From positions 868,001 through 932,000 of the forward strand of contig NZ_CP022303.1 of NCBI RefSeq assembly GCF_004216475.1: 64,000 nt of DNA, in the 5' to 3' direction. How positions within the stretch are numbered: the first letter of the stretch is position 1; every line of letters begins with the position of its first letter. Made by a program: the position numbers and the translations under genes. Shown here piece after piece: positions 1-8,663 of the stretch. The notes beneath the pieces are model-generated. The model made no database searches and was not told where the DNA came from. It worked only from the letters and a program-made list of their open reading frames with translations. The stretch is from Thalassococcus sp. S3 (lineage in GTDB: Bacteria > Pseudomonadota > Alphaproteobacteria > Rhodobacterales > Rhodobacteraceae).

Positions 1-218
1 AATGCATGGTTCTGTCATGCGGCGCACCCAGCGACAATCTGCCGATAATGCGCCCGAGAAAGCGGCCATTTGCCAATCGTCGCTTTGTCCACCGGGGCGC
101 CCCCATATGACGACTGAAGCTAATGCGCGCCACATGATCCAGCGGGACGCCTCAAGCCGATAGGCGCGCCCGCTGATCAAGCCGGATACGGTTAAAGACG
201 CGCACGGAGTCCTGAACG

Positions 219-1973
219 ATGAACAGCCGGTTGCCGCGTGACGACGACGCCCGCTCGGACATTATTGGCGGTCTTTATGACGTTGCCCTCGACCCGGCGC
301 GCTACGAAGAACTGCTTGATTTATGGGAAAGGCGCGTCGGGACCCTGCGGGCGAAGCGAACTGACACGGGGCAGCTCTTCACCGACCGCGAAATCGAGGC
401 CCATTGCGAGCGGGCAGGTCTGTTTCTGGACCGCGACCAACCGTCCGATGATCCCCGCGATGCGCTTTTGGCCGAGTTCCGCACGGCTGCAGCCTTTGTC
501 GTCGACCCGTCCCTTCAGGTCAGCCGGGTAAATTCCGTGGCCGAAACATGGCTTGGGGTGCGCCCGGGTATGGCCGTTTCGGGCCTGCCGTTCGACGCCG
601 AAGCCCTTGAACATCTGGCCTTTGGAATGGGCCGGACCTTTGCGGGCCGCGGGCCGCACACGCTTCAGATGCGGATCCGATCGCCTCGGTCTGACGGGGT
701 TACCCTGCTTCAAGTCCGCCTTTTGCCCGGACCTGATCCCTTCGCGCTCGTCGTGACGTCCGAGTTCGAATGGCCCGAGGCGCTGGACACGATCCTGTCC
801 GACGCGTTCGGCCTCTCCCCTTCCGAGACCCTTGTGATCCGTGGTCTGGTCGAGGCCTCAACCCTCAAAGAGATCGCGTTGCAGCGCGGGCGGTCCGTCG
901 AAACGATCCGGACGCAACTCAAGGCGATCTTCCAAAAGACCCAGACCCACGGCCAGACCGAGTTGATCCGGGTGTGCCTGTCGTTGATGGACATCGTCGC
1001 CGTGACCGAGGCGGCCATGGACAGAGTTCCAACCTCCAGCCGTGGCTGTGCGCGGCTTGCCCCCCGTCCGTTCCGGCGCCTGACGCTTCCTGACGGGCGC
1101 CACTTCGATTATCTGATCCTGGGCGATCCCAGCGGACAGCCTCTTTTATTCCTTCCGCTCGATTATGGATTTGTGCGTTGGCCCGCCGGGGCCGAGGCGG
1201 CAGCAGCGCGGCGCGGATGGCGGATCATTGTTCCGGTCCGCGCGGGTTTCGGGGCCTCGACACCGATCTCCCGCGACATCGCGCCGGAGGCCTATGGATC
1301 AAAGCTTGGGGCGGATGTGCATCATCTGCTTGATCATCTGGACGTCGCGTGCTGCCCGATCCTGGGCATGGGCAGCGACAGCTGGTACGCCCATCACATT
1401 GCTGCCCTGCGACCAAAGCGGATCACCGGCATCCTGATGGCGGCGGGCGCCCTGCCGATGACCCGCGCCGCGCAATACGAGCGCATGGGCAAGTGGCATC
1501 GCTTCATCAACGCGAATGCGCTTTATGCGCCCAAGGTCTTTCCCTTCATGGTCAAAGCGGGCTTCAGTCTTGCCCGACGCATCGGCCAACGTAACTTTCT
1601 GCATGCGGTCTATGCCGGCAGTCCCGCCGATCTTGCCATTGTCGAAGACCCGGAAGTTCTTGAGGCGATCCTGTCGGGCACCGAAGTTGCCCTGTCGAAA
1701 GCGCACAGCGCCCACCGGGCCTTCGCCCGGGAGATCATCGCCCAGACGCTTGATTGGTCCCCTATGGTGAGGGCGTGCCGTGCGATCCCCACACGCTTTT
1801 TGATGGGGGATCAGGATGAGCACGCCCCGCCAGCGACCGTGGGCGAATGGGAAGCCGACTGGCCGCATATCCGCTTCGAGCGGATCGAAGGTGCGGGTTA
1901 TCTGCTCTTTTTCCGGCATTGGCCGACCCTTCTTGACCGGCTGGAAGAGATGATGGCGGATCCCGCTGCATGA
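219..1973 (+). CDS. LuxR-type HTH regulator fused to a degenerate alpha/beta hydrolase domain
   Basis: 584 residues. A PAS-like or uncharacterised N-terminal part (about 1-190) precedes a LuxR/GerE helix-turn-helix at about 197-256 (LSPSETLVIRGLVEA... then SVETIRTQLKAIFQK). The C-terminal half (about 290-575) has the alpha/beta hydrolase layout. At the nucleophile elbow, where the family has G-x-S-x-G, the protein reads LGMGSDS (382-388), which puts Gly at the serine position. Near the end, the usual GAGH reads GAGY, so the catalytic His is also lost. A cytoplasmic ligand-sensing transcription factor is therefore likelier than an enzyme. The gene stands alone; GGAG lies upstream of the ATG. 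The target and ligand are unknown. Domain calls are by eye. Confidence 0.85.
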   Translation: MNSRLPRDDDARSDIIGGLYDVALDPARYEELLDLWERRVGTLRAKRTDTGQLFTDREIEAHCERAGLFLDRDQPSDDPRDALLAEFRTAAAFVVDPSLQVSRVNSVAETWLGVRPGMAVSGLPFDAEALEHLAFGMGRTFAGRGPHTLQMRIRSPRSDGVTLLQVRLLPGPDPFALVVTSEFEWPEALDTILSDAFGLSPSETLVIRGLVEASTLKEIALQRGRSVETIRTQLKAIFQKTQTHGQTELIRVCLSLMDIVAVTEAAMDRVPTSSRGCARLAPRPFRRLTLPDGRHFDYLILGDPSGQPLLFLPLDYGFVRWPAGAEAAAARRGWRIIVPVRAGFGASTPISRDIAPEAYGSKLGADVHHLLDHLDVACCPILGMGSDSWYAHHIAALRPKRITGILMAAGALPMTRAAQYERMGKWHRFINANALYAPKVFPFMVKAGFSLARRIGQRNFLHAVYAGSPADLAIVEDPEVLEAILSGTEVALSKAHSAHRAFAREIIAQTLDWSPMVRACRAIPTRFLMGDQDEHAPPATVGEWEADWPHIRFERIEGAGYLLFFRHWPTLLDRLEEMMADPAA

Positions 1974-2363
1974 GCGAACGGGCGTACGTTGACCGGACAG
2001 TGCGGAACCAAAAAAACCGCGGCATCCTCATCCCGGCGGCGACATACCGTTTCTGCCGAGGCGCGATCGCCCACCCGCTTTAAGGATCCGTGTCAGGGTC
2101 TGCGAATAGGCCCATAAATACATCTTGCGTCATGCGATCACCGAAGGCGCACCCCCGTCGCAATGGCAGCCGGGTCGGCGATTTAATGCCGTCCTACGAG
2201 TGGCAATCGAGCCGCTCACCCATTCGGGTGACGCTCTGTTTGTGACGCCAGTCTTAGTGTCCCGACATCAATGGATCCCACATGGGAGGGTCGGAACAGC
2301 ACTGTCTCGTCGGGCATCCTGCCGACCCGCCCCCGGTTTTATTTCAAAAAGGAGATTTTCAGG
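1974..2363. other. intergenic region upstream of the RTX gene
   Basis: About 390 bases without a convincing gene. It should hold the promoter of the RTX gene. One short perfect inverted repeat (2216-2231) is listed separately. The small open frames here have no recognisable protein content. Confidence 0.5.
2216..2231. promoter_or_regulatory. small inverted repeat upstream of RTX gene
   Basis: TCACCC-ATTC-GGGTGA, two perfect 6-base arms around 4 bases, about 130 bases before the RTX start codon. It could be an operator or a leader hairpin; no partner regulator can be named. Confidence 0.25.
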
Positions 2364-4253
2364 ATGGAGAGCCAATCTAATACCGAAATGGCCCAAAGCC
2401 TCAGCTCGACGCCGACGGTGACTGTCGAGAACGGGGTCGTCCGAATTGGTGGAGGCTTCAACTGGATACCAGGCGAAGGCAATATCGATCCGGTTCGCTC
2501 GGCAAGCGGCTATGCGATTGAAGTCCCGGTTGCCGGTACACCATTCGATCCGAGTTTCAGGCCTCCACCCACTTTTGCCCAAGAGGTTCCAAGACCGCTC
2601 CCCGTCAACGTGAATGCGGTCGTCGGCGACCCGCAAACCAGGGACATCACCCAGACTGGTGACGTGTCAGTCAGAGTCTATAACTTTGGCGACCAAGAGC
2701 CCGCTATCTTTGCGCCAGACGGAAGCCTCATTCAGCCCACGCCCCAACTCTCAAGGCAATTTGTTGGATTGGAGAATCTGCGTTGGGTGACCGATGGCGC
2801 GAACGGCACCAGCAATATCTCAACCATTAACTTTTTCCTGAACTTCAATGCCGATTACAGCCAGTTGCTGTCGATTTCGGTCACGCAAGTGGTCGAATCG
2901 TCCATCTTTGTCCCGATACCTGGGGACGATCCAACCGTTGTTGCAAGCGGAAACCTGATCGCCGTGGGGCTGAACGACTTCGTCCCCATCAACGTCGATG
3001 ATATCATGGGTGAGCTAGTTCCCCCGCCGCCCGACCCCGGACCCGTTCCGACGCAAGGCGACGACGTACTGATCGGTACCGCCGATGCGGATCAAATCAA
3101 CGCCCTGGGCGGAAATGATATTGTCGAAGGCGGCGGCGGGGCCGATACGCTCGATGGCGGGATTGGAAATGACTGGCTGATCGGCAACCAGCAGGCGGAT
3201 CTGCTCCTCGGTCGCGAAGGCGCGGACACGCTGGACGGCGGGTTTGGCAATGACTGGCTGGTCGGCAATCAGCAGAACGACGTGCTGCTGGGGCGCGAAG
3301 GGTTCGACACGCTTTATGGCGGGTTGGGGGCCGACAGCCTGCTGGGCAACCAGGGCAATGACCTTTTGGTTGGCCATGAGGGGGCCGATACGCTTGATGG
3401 TGGCCTCGGCAATGACCGGCTGGTCGGCAACCAGCAGGCAGATGTTCTTTTTGGCAGCGACGGTTTTGACACGCTGGATGGGGGCCTTGGCCATGACCGG
3501 GTCTTTGGCGGAAACGGGCGGGATCTCGCGTTTCTGGGCGAGGGCAACGATATCTTCTTCGACAACGGCCAAGGCGGTGCGCTTGGCCGTGACACCGTCT
3601 TTGCCAATCAGGGCAACGACACGATCGAAGGGGGCAATGGCGACGATGAGTTCCACGGCCAGCTTGGCAACGACGTGATCCGTGCCCGCCTGGGCAATGA
3701 CGTGCTTTACGGCGGCGACGGGTTCGATACGCTGGATGCAGGCGACGGCAATGACACCGTCTTTGGCGGCAATGGTCGGGATACAGCCTTTCTGGGCCAA
3801 GGCAACGACGTCTTCAATGACAACGGCCAGGGCGGCTTTTACGGGGCCGACACCGTGTTCGCCGGCACGGGCAACGACACCATCCAGGGCGGCAACGGCA
3901 ATGACATTTTCCGGGGCGAGCAAGGTAACGATGTGATCTTTGCCCGCCTTGGCAACGACACTCTGGACGGTGGCGCGGGGAGTGACACACTGAACGGAGG
4001 CGAAGGGTCCGATACGTTCCTCTTCCGTCCTGGCTCTAGCGCGGATGTGATCGAGGGCTATCAGAAGGGGGTCGATGCGCTGCGGCTCGACGATGCGCTT
4101 TGGGCCGGCACGCTGAGTGCGGCGCAGGTCGTCAGCCGGTTCGCCACCGATACCGGCGCGGATGTGCGTTTTGACTTCGGGGGCGGCAACACGATCCTGC
4201 TGACCGGCGTGGCCGAGATCGCGGGGCTGGAAAACGACCTGGTCTTCTTCTGA
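2364..4253 (+). CDS. secreted RTX (hemolysin-type Ca2+-binding repeat) protein
   Basis: 629 residues from the ATG at 2364, chosen because AAAGGAG lies just upstream; the open frame extends 31 codons further but without a ribosome site. Residues 1-225 are a non-repeat domain of unknown fold that ends in a proline-rich hinge (PPPPDPGPVP). From about residue 233 to 553 come many glycine/aspartate nonapeptides of the GGxGxDxLx type, which in this family bind Ca2+ in a parallel beta-roll. The acidic and hydrophobic last 70 or so residues fit an uncleaved C-terminal type I secretion signal. There is no N-terminal signal peptide. No ABC/MFP secretion genes lie nearby, so export must use a transporter encoded elsewhere. 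The function of the N-terminal domain is unknown; adhesin or surface-layer roles are possible. Confidence 0.9.
   Translation: MESQSNTEMAQSLSSTPTVTVENGVVRIGGGFNWIPGEGNIDPVRSASGYAIEVPVAGTPFDPSFRPPPTFAQEVPRPLPVNVNAVVGDPQTRDITQTGDVSVRVYNFGDQEPAIFAPDGSLIQPTPQLSRQFVGLENLRWVTDGANGTSNISTINFFLNFNADYSQLLSISVTQVVESSIFVPIPGDDPTVVASGNLIAVGLNDFVPINVDDIMGELVPPPPDPGPVPTQGDDVLIGTADADQINALGGNDIVEGGGGADTLDGGIGNDWLIGNQQADLLLGREGADTLDGGFGNDWLVGNQQNDVLLGREGFDTLYGGLGADSLLGNQGNDLLVGHEGADTLDGGLGNDRLVGNQQADVLFGSDGFDTLDGGLGHDRVFGGNGRDLAFLGEGNDIFFDNGQGGALGRDTVFANQGNDTIEGGNGDDEFHGQLGNDVIRARLGNDVLYGGDGFDTLDAGDGNDTVFGGNGRDTAFLGQGNDVFNDNGQGGFYGADTVFAGTGNDTIQGGNGNDIFRGEQGNDVIFARLGNDTLDGGAGSDTLNGGEGSDTFLFRPGSSADVIEGYQKGVDALRLDDALWAGTLSAAQVVSRFATDTGADVRFDFGGGNTILLTGVAEIAGLENDLVFF
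3507..3764 (+). repeat. 86-residue long repeat, copy 1, in RTX gene
   Basis: This block begins GGNGRDLAFLGEGNDIF and recurs exactly 258 bases later with the same framework (GGNGRD-x-AFLG-x-GND, then DNGQGG, then NDVI-x-ARLGND). It is superimposed on the ordinary nonapeptide pattern. Confidence 0.8.
3765..4022 (+). repeat. 86-residue long repeat, copy 2, in RTX gene
   Basis: Second copy of the 258-base unit, beginning GGNGRDTAFLGQGNDVF. It diverges from copy 1 mainly at non-glycine, non-aspartate positions, as expected of an old internal duplication kept in frame. Confidence 0.8.
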
Positions 4254-4736
4254 AGCACAAAGTGGCAGAAGGGCAGGCCAGGCAAATGCGTCGGATACAT
4301 CGTCTACTGAGCAGGCGCTGGGTCGGCTTTGAGCGCCAGGGCGGCCATCGCCGACGCCCTCGGTCACCATTGTTCATGCAGTCGACACCGACCGAAGCCG
4401 TCCCGCAGCGACGTTATGCGGTTCTTCCGCTCCGTAGGGTGCCAGAGGTGCTCCCAAATAAGCCCGAGCCCAAGGCTCGGGGATGCAAACGTGTCTGAGA
4501 GAAAGAGCTGAACAACGGCCCCAGATCTTCCGGCCTAGCCCGATGCGAAAAAGGGCTGCTTAGGCTGTGCGACGCCATGCTCTGACTCGGTTCATCGGCT
4601 TTGCGCGCCATGCCGCCTGCCTATCACCCCCGGGGATCTTCCGTCAGGTCGCGCCGGACCGCATCCGCGCTCTGTGGTTTCACTACAGAGCGCGTCGTCA
4701 GCGTCTTCGGCAACCATCCTCTCGCTGCCCCTGAGC
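4254..4736. other. intergenic region between convergent RTX gene and catabolic operon
   Basis: 483 bases with no credible gene. It contains one strong hairpin (4463-4481). Nothing else stands out. Confidence 0.5.
4463..4481 (-). terminator. hairpin, possible terminator of the leftward operon
   Basis: CCCGAGCC-CAA-GGCTCGGG is a perfect 8-base stem with a 3-base loop. Read on the minus strand it is followed by CTTATTT, a weak T-rich tail. It lies between converging transcription units, about 255 bases past the last leftward gene. The poor T tract makes the call tentative. Confidence 0.4.
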
Positions 4737-5462
4737 CTAGATTTGCAGAGTGCCCACGCTGGCGCCGCCACAGACATAGAGCGTTTGGCCCGTGACAAAG
4801 CTGTTCGCCGGGTCACAGAAGAACAGAAACGCATTGGTGACGTCTTCAACCCGGCCCAAACGCCCGACGGGGATCCGGTTGGCCAGGGCCTCCTGTTCGG
4901 GGCTGTCCTTTTTAATGACGCCCCAGAAATTGTCCGTCAGAATGGGGCCCGGCGCGACGACGTTCACCGTGATGCCGTGGGGTGCCAACTCCAACGCCCA
5001 TGTCCGTGCCATGCCGATCATGCCAGCCTTTGACGCGCTATAGGCGGTCCGGGTGGGCGCCCCGAGGGCTGCGCGAGAGGCGTTGAACATGACCCGTCCC
5101 ATACCCCGCGCCTTCATCGCCGGCAAAAAGGCCTGTAACAGGATCAGGGCGGATCCAAGATGAAGCTGAGCGAGACCCGTGATGTCGGAGGGCTGAGCCT
5201 GCTCGATCAGGTTGGGCCAGATCAGGCCGGCATTGTGGATAAGGTGCGTGACATCGTGCTTGCCTGCAATCTCCGCTGCCGCGTCGGTCACGGCACCGGG
5301 ATCCAGCAAATCAGCCTCGACCGAAGACAGATTGGGATGCGAAAGCTCCGGCGCATGTCGCGAAACCGAAATCACCTTGTAATCCCGCTCGAGAAGGCGC
5401 GCCGCCAGATCAGCGCCGATGCCTTTGTTCCCCCCGGTAATCACCGCTGTCAATTCGGTCAT
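4737..5462 (-). CDS. short-chain dehydrogenase/reductase (SDR)
   Basis: 241 residues from the ATG at 5462, which overlaps the stop of the preceding cyclase gene as ATGA; the upstream 40-codon extension is rejected. Classical SDR features are all present: TGGNKGIG cofactor loop near the N-terminus, HNAG (the NNAG position), a serine in FNASRAA, and the YSASK catalytic Tyr/Lys pair. It is the last gene of the eight-gene dioxygenase operon. A NAD(P)-dependent alcohol/ketone oxidoreductase acting on a pathway intermediate is likely; the substrate cannot be read from sequence. Unlike the SDR domain of the fusion gene two positions upstream, this one has an intact active site. Confidence 0.88.
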   Translation of the reverse strand: MTELTAVITGGNKGIGADLAARLLERDYKVISVSRHAPELSHPNLSSVEADLLDPGAVTDAAAEIAGKHDVTHLIHNAGLIWPNLIEQAQPSDITGLAQLHLGSALILLQAFLPAMKARGMGRVMFNASRAALGAPTRTAYSASKAGMIGMARTWALELAPHGITVNVVAPGPILTDNFWGVIKKDSPEQEALANRIPVGRLGRVEDVTNAFLFFCDPANSFVTGQTLYVCGGASVGTLQI

Positions 5463-6238
5463 GTAACATCCTCGATCAGTGCCAGAACGCGCAAGGGGCT
5501 TCCCGTTCCATCTTTGATCTTGAGCGGCGGCGCGATCAGAACAGCACCGGTGGCTGGTAGCTGATCGAGGTTGCTCAGGCATTGCAGCCCGTAGCGGCCC
5601 GCCCCGTGCAGGAAGTAATGGGCGGGATAGGGCGGCACCATGTGACCTGCCTGACCGGCATCCGTGCCCACGGTTTCTGTCCCGAACCCCCTGATATCGC
5701 GCTCATTGATCAGAAACTGAATGGCGTCACTGCTCGGCCCGGGAGAATGCGCGCCGTCCTCTTGCAAATTCAGGTAAGCCGCACCGGATTTCTTGGACCA
5801 ATCCGTGCGCATCAGAACCCAGGCCTTGGCCGGTATCCGGCCATGCCGGGCTTCCCACGCCACGATATCTTCGACCGCCAGCAGAAAATCCGCGTTTTTC
5901 GCAGCTGGCGCGACGCAATCCAATACAACCACAGGTCCGACAAGGTCTTGAGGCGGGATCGCATCGACGGAGTTTGACGGCAAATCACGCCCCGACACCC
6001 AATGGGAAGGCGCATCAAAATGGGTGCCCGTATGCTCGGACATGGAGATATTGTGCCATTTCCACGCCGGGCCCCGGTGATCATAGGCGCTGACCTCTTC
6101 CATGCGAAAGCGGGCACATTGGCCGAACTCGGGCGGCAGAACGATGACGGGAAAGTCAGGATCCAGCGTATGGGTCAGATCCACCACGCGAACCGACCCG
6201 TTGGACAAGGCGGCCGCCATGTCGTCAAGAATGCTCAT
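5459..6238 (-). CDS. cyclase/KynB-family metal hydrolase, isatin-hydrolase-like
   Basis: 259 residues. It has the family metal motif HTGTHFDAPSHW (69-80); His69, His73 and Asp75 correspond to the Mn2+ ligands known in isatin hydrolase and kynurenine formamidase. A second conserved block, GTDAGQAG, is at about 192-199. Family members open a cyclic amide or hydrolyse formylkynurenine. With a Rieske dioxygenase, CoA ligase and 2-oxoacid oxidoreductase in the same regulon, hydrolysis of isatin to isatinate is the best guess (inference). It overlaps its neighbours by ATGA on both sides, so it is translationally coupled. A clear paralogue lies at 27869-28660. Confidence 0.85.
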   Translation of the reverse strand: MSILDDMAAALSNGSVRVVDLTHTLDPDFPVIVLPPEFGQCARFRMEEVSAYDHRGPAWKWHNISMSEHTGTHFDAPSHWVSGRDLPSNSVDAIPPQDLVGPVVVLDCVAPAAKNADFLLAVEDIVAWEARHGRIPAKAWVLMRTDWSKKSGAAYLNLQEDGAHSPGPSSDAIQFLINERDIRGFGTETVGTDAGQAGHMVPPYPAHYFLHGAGRYGLQCLSNLDQLPATGAVLIAPPLKIKDGTGSPLRVLALIEDVT

Positions 6239-7488
6239 GCGCCCTCCTCGCCATAGGTCATTTCGCGCTCAAGAACCTTGGGATCGCGCCGCAACCGGTC
6301 CCGGACGTCCTTGGCGATATCGCCGCTCCAGACATCCTCGACACCCATCTGCAAACCTTTGACAAGATCACGCGCCAGGGAGGTGGGGAGCACTTTGGGC
6401 GGGGGCAGGGGCTGAAACCAATCCTCCTCTGGCGGGCCGAGGAAGACGTTCATGACCCTAAGGCCTGACGAACGGAATTCAGCCCTTAGCGATTGAGATA
6501 GCGAATAAGCCGCAGATTGGCTGGCGGCAAAAGCGCCGTAGTCAGGTGTGTTCACCACAGCCCCGATATGCAGGATGTTGACCCAGGCCACAGCGGAATT
6601 CACCCCATCGGCGGCGCGGGCGCGCATTGCTGCGCCAAAGGCCTGCGCAAGCCGCATCAAACCCAGATAGTTGACCTCGATCTCGTCGCGCGCAAAGGCG
6701 GTATCGCCCCGCGCCAAGGCGCCGCCCGCTCGTACGAATTTCGCGTTGTTGACAAGGATGTCCGTTTTGCCCCCGATCTCAGCCGCTAGGGTCTGCACAG
6801 ACTGGGTGTCCGTCACATCCAATGGCAGAATATCGACCTCCATCTCCGTCAGGTTCTGTCGGGTGGGGTAAGGGCGCCAACTCTCCGCCTCTCCGGCGAA
6901 GATATGGCTGGCGCCGGCATCACGAAACGCCTTGGCCATCGCCGGGGCATTGGGCGCACGCGCGTCGGTGAGCAGCACGCGGCGGTATTTGGGATCAGCG
7001 GAAAGTTCGCGCATGAGGGCAGACTCCTGCATATGCGGCGTATCAACTTCGGGCACGGCGACCAAAACCCCCTGTCCGGCTCGATCCAGCCGGGCCAGCA
7101 TGCGAATATTGGACCGTGGGGCGACGTCTTCGTGAAGATGCGCCAGCACGACCGGCCCAGCAGCAAGCTCGACGCTGCCCATGCGCCACGGCAGACGTTC
7201 GCGGTAGTACAGCCTTGGTGAGGCCTGAACCGTGGTTTCCGCCAGCAGCGTGCCCTCAGTCGGGCAGTCTCTCCAGACCAGATCACTGGACAGGCAAGAT
7301 ACGCAAGCATCCCGAGGAGGGTATTGCCATGTCTGACATTCAGCGCAGCATTGCAGCGCAAATCGTCCTTCTGCCGCCGCTGCCGTCAGACCCAAAGCCG
7401 CCCGGCTGCGGAGTTCTGGTGGGCGTGTGGGAGACGTGGACCGAAGCTGCGGGTTCTTCAAGGGCGGGGGTGAGACGGGGCGGGTCAT
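6235..7488 (-). CDS. DUF35 (zinc ribbon/OB-fold) protein fused to an SDR-like domain
   Basis: 417 residues. The N-terminal part carries a zinc ribbon with C48-x2-C51 and C62-x2-C65, then an OB-fold of the DUF35 type to about residue 148. The rest is SDR-like, with LVNNAK at the NNAG position. The SDR active site looks dead: the glycine-rich loop is degraded (TDARAPNAP), and the YxxxK site reads FAASQ, with Phe for Tyr and Gln for Lys. DUF35 proteins usually partner thiolase-fold enzymes, and the next gene upstream is one, joined by an ATGA overlap. A structural or acyl-CoA-delivery subunit of an aldolase or thiolase complex is inferred. The fusion itself is unusual. Confidence 0.82.
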   Translation of the reverse strand: MTRPVSPPPLKNPQLRSTSPTRPPELRSRAALGLTAAAAEGRFALQCCAECQTWQYPPRDACVSCLSSDLVWRDCPTEGTLLAETTVQASPRLYYRERLPWRMGSVELAAGPVVLAHLHEDVAPRSNIRMLARLDRAGQGVLVAVPEVDTPHMQESALMRELSADPKYRRVLLTDARAPNAPAMAKAFRDAGASHIFAGEAESWRPYPTRQNLTEMEVDILPLDVTDTQSVQTLAAEIGGKTDILVNNAKFVRAGGALARGDTAFARDEIEVNYLGLMRLAQAFGAAMRARAADGVNSAVAWVNILHIGAVVNTPDYGAFAASQSAAYSLSQSLRAEFRSSGLRVMNVFLGPPEEDWFQPLPPPKVLPTSLARDLVKGLQMGVEDVWSGDIAKDVRDRLRRDPKVLEREMTYGEEGA

Positions 7489-8663
7489 GCACGCGCTCCG
7501 GTTTCAAGGAGCGTCGCGCTGGAACAAAGGCCGCGATCATAGTTGATCATTCCAAAGCCGGACACCAAAGCGCGCGTTGCCCCGGCAACCTGCGTGCCCT
7601 TTGCCTGTCCGGTGACTTGGCGGATAGCCTCGACCATGCCGATGTAGCCACCGGCTGCACCAGCCTGACCGGCCGAGAGCTGTCCGCCGGATGTATTATG
7701 CGGGAACGAACCTGCAATCGTCAGATCATGGGAACGGACAAAGTCAGGGCCTTCGCCCTTGGCGCAAAAGCCAAGGTCTTCGAACTGCATCATCGAAATA
7801 ACAGGATAGTCATCGTAGGTTTGAACCAGATCGACCTGATCCGGAGATAGTCCTGCCATTGCCCAAAGGGTGTCGATGTCCACGGTCCATCCCCCCCGAA
7901 GCTGGATGGGGTCGTCCCGGTGTGCATTGTGCCGCTCAATCGCGCCGCGAAGGTGCGCATATGGCAACCCGCGCCGCTTCGCCTCATCCTCGTGCATGAC
8001 CAGAAAACACTCGGCCCCGGCGCAGGGCATTACACAATCGAAGAGAGCGATGGGATCGGCGATGGCGCGCGCCTCTAGATACTGCTCAAGCGTCAGCGGC
8101 TTCTTCATCACAGCATTCGGGTTCTTCAGCGCGTTGTCCCGCTGTGCGACGCAGATCTTGCCAAAATCCTCCCGCTTTGCGCCGAAATCATGCATGTAGC
8201 GATCTGTCAGCAGCGCGAAATTCGCATTCGGTCCACCATAGCCATAGGGATAGCTGGCATCCATCGCAAAGCGAGAAAAACTGGACAGAAGCTGACGAAA
8301 ACTGTCGATCTGATTTGTGTCGCCCGCCACGCATGCCACGACGTCCACATCCTTTGCCTGAACGGCCCGGGCCGCACGGCGCACAGCAACACCAGCGGAT
8401 GCGCCACCCATCGGAATGTTGTCGAGCCATCTGGGGGACAGGCCCAGGTGCTGGGTCAAGCCAACGGCCGTGTCGGGGAACAGGGTGAAGGATGAAACAG
8501 ACAGTCCATCAAGCGCGTCTTTCTCAAGTGCCGCGGCCTTGAGCGAGCCGCGCAGGGCCTGCGCGATCCAGTAATGCGCCGTGTCGATGGAGTAGCGTTG
8601 ATAGGGCGTTGAGAAGGGCGCGGTCAGAACCACACCATCGTAGTCCGCGGGGATCTGCGTCAT
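7485..8663 (-). CDS. thiolase-fold protein lacking the Cys nucleophile (possible retro-aldolase)
   Basis: 392 residues, thiolase superfamily (SCP-x/lipid-transfer type). Conserved C-terminal signatures include CAGAECFLV and NTSGGQLSAGQAG. At the position of the acyl-accepting cysteine (CASG in thiolases) the sequence reads GGASAG (86-91), so ordinary Claisen chemistry seems excluded. Thiolase-fold proteins paired with DUF35 partners, such as Ltp2 with ChsH2 in steroid side-chain degradation, act as aldolases that release acyl-CoA from a beta-hydroxyacyl-CoA. The adjoining DUF35 fusion gene supports such a role here. ATGA overlaps link it to both neighbours. Predicted reaction: retro-aldol release of acetyl-CoA from a tertiary beta-hydroxyacyl-CoA (inference). 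Confidence 0.85.
   Translation of the reverse strand: MTQIPADYDGVVLTAPFSTPYQRYSIDTAHYWIAQALRGSLKAAALEKDALDGLSVSSFTLFPDTAVGLTQHLGLSPRWLDNIPMGGASAGVAVRRAARAVQAKDVDVVACVAGDTNQIDSFRQLLSSFSRFAMDASYPYGYGGPNANFALLTDRYMHDFGAKREDFGKICVAQRDNALKNPNAVMKKPLTLEQYLEARAIADPIALFDCVMPCAGAECFLVMHEDEAKRRGLPYAHLRGAIERHNAHRDDPIQLRGGWTVDIDTLWAMAGLSPDQVDLVQTYDDYPVISMMQFEDLGFCAKGEGPDFVRSHDLTIAGSFPHNTSGGQLSAGQAGAAGGYIGMVEAIRQVTGQAKGTQVAGATRALVSGFGMINYDRGLCSSATLLETGARA

Noticed and set aside
2125..2421. 98-codon frame upstream of the RTX start
   Set aside because: No recognisable content, overlaps the RTX ribosome site, no ribosome site of its own.
3015..4370. 451-codon open frame antisense to the RTX gene
   Set aside because: It mirrors the Gly/Asp repeat of the RTX gene; its protein is a repetitive V/A/I string with no signal, and the plus-strand gene has a good ribosome site.
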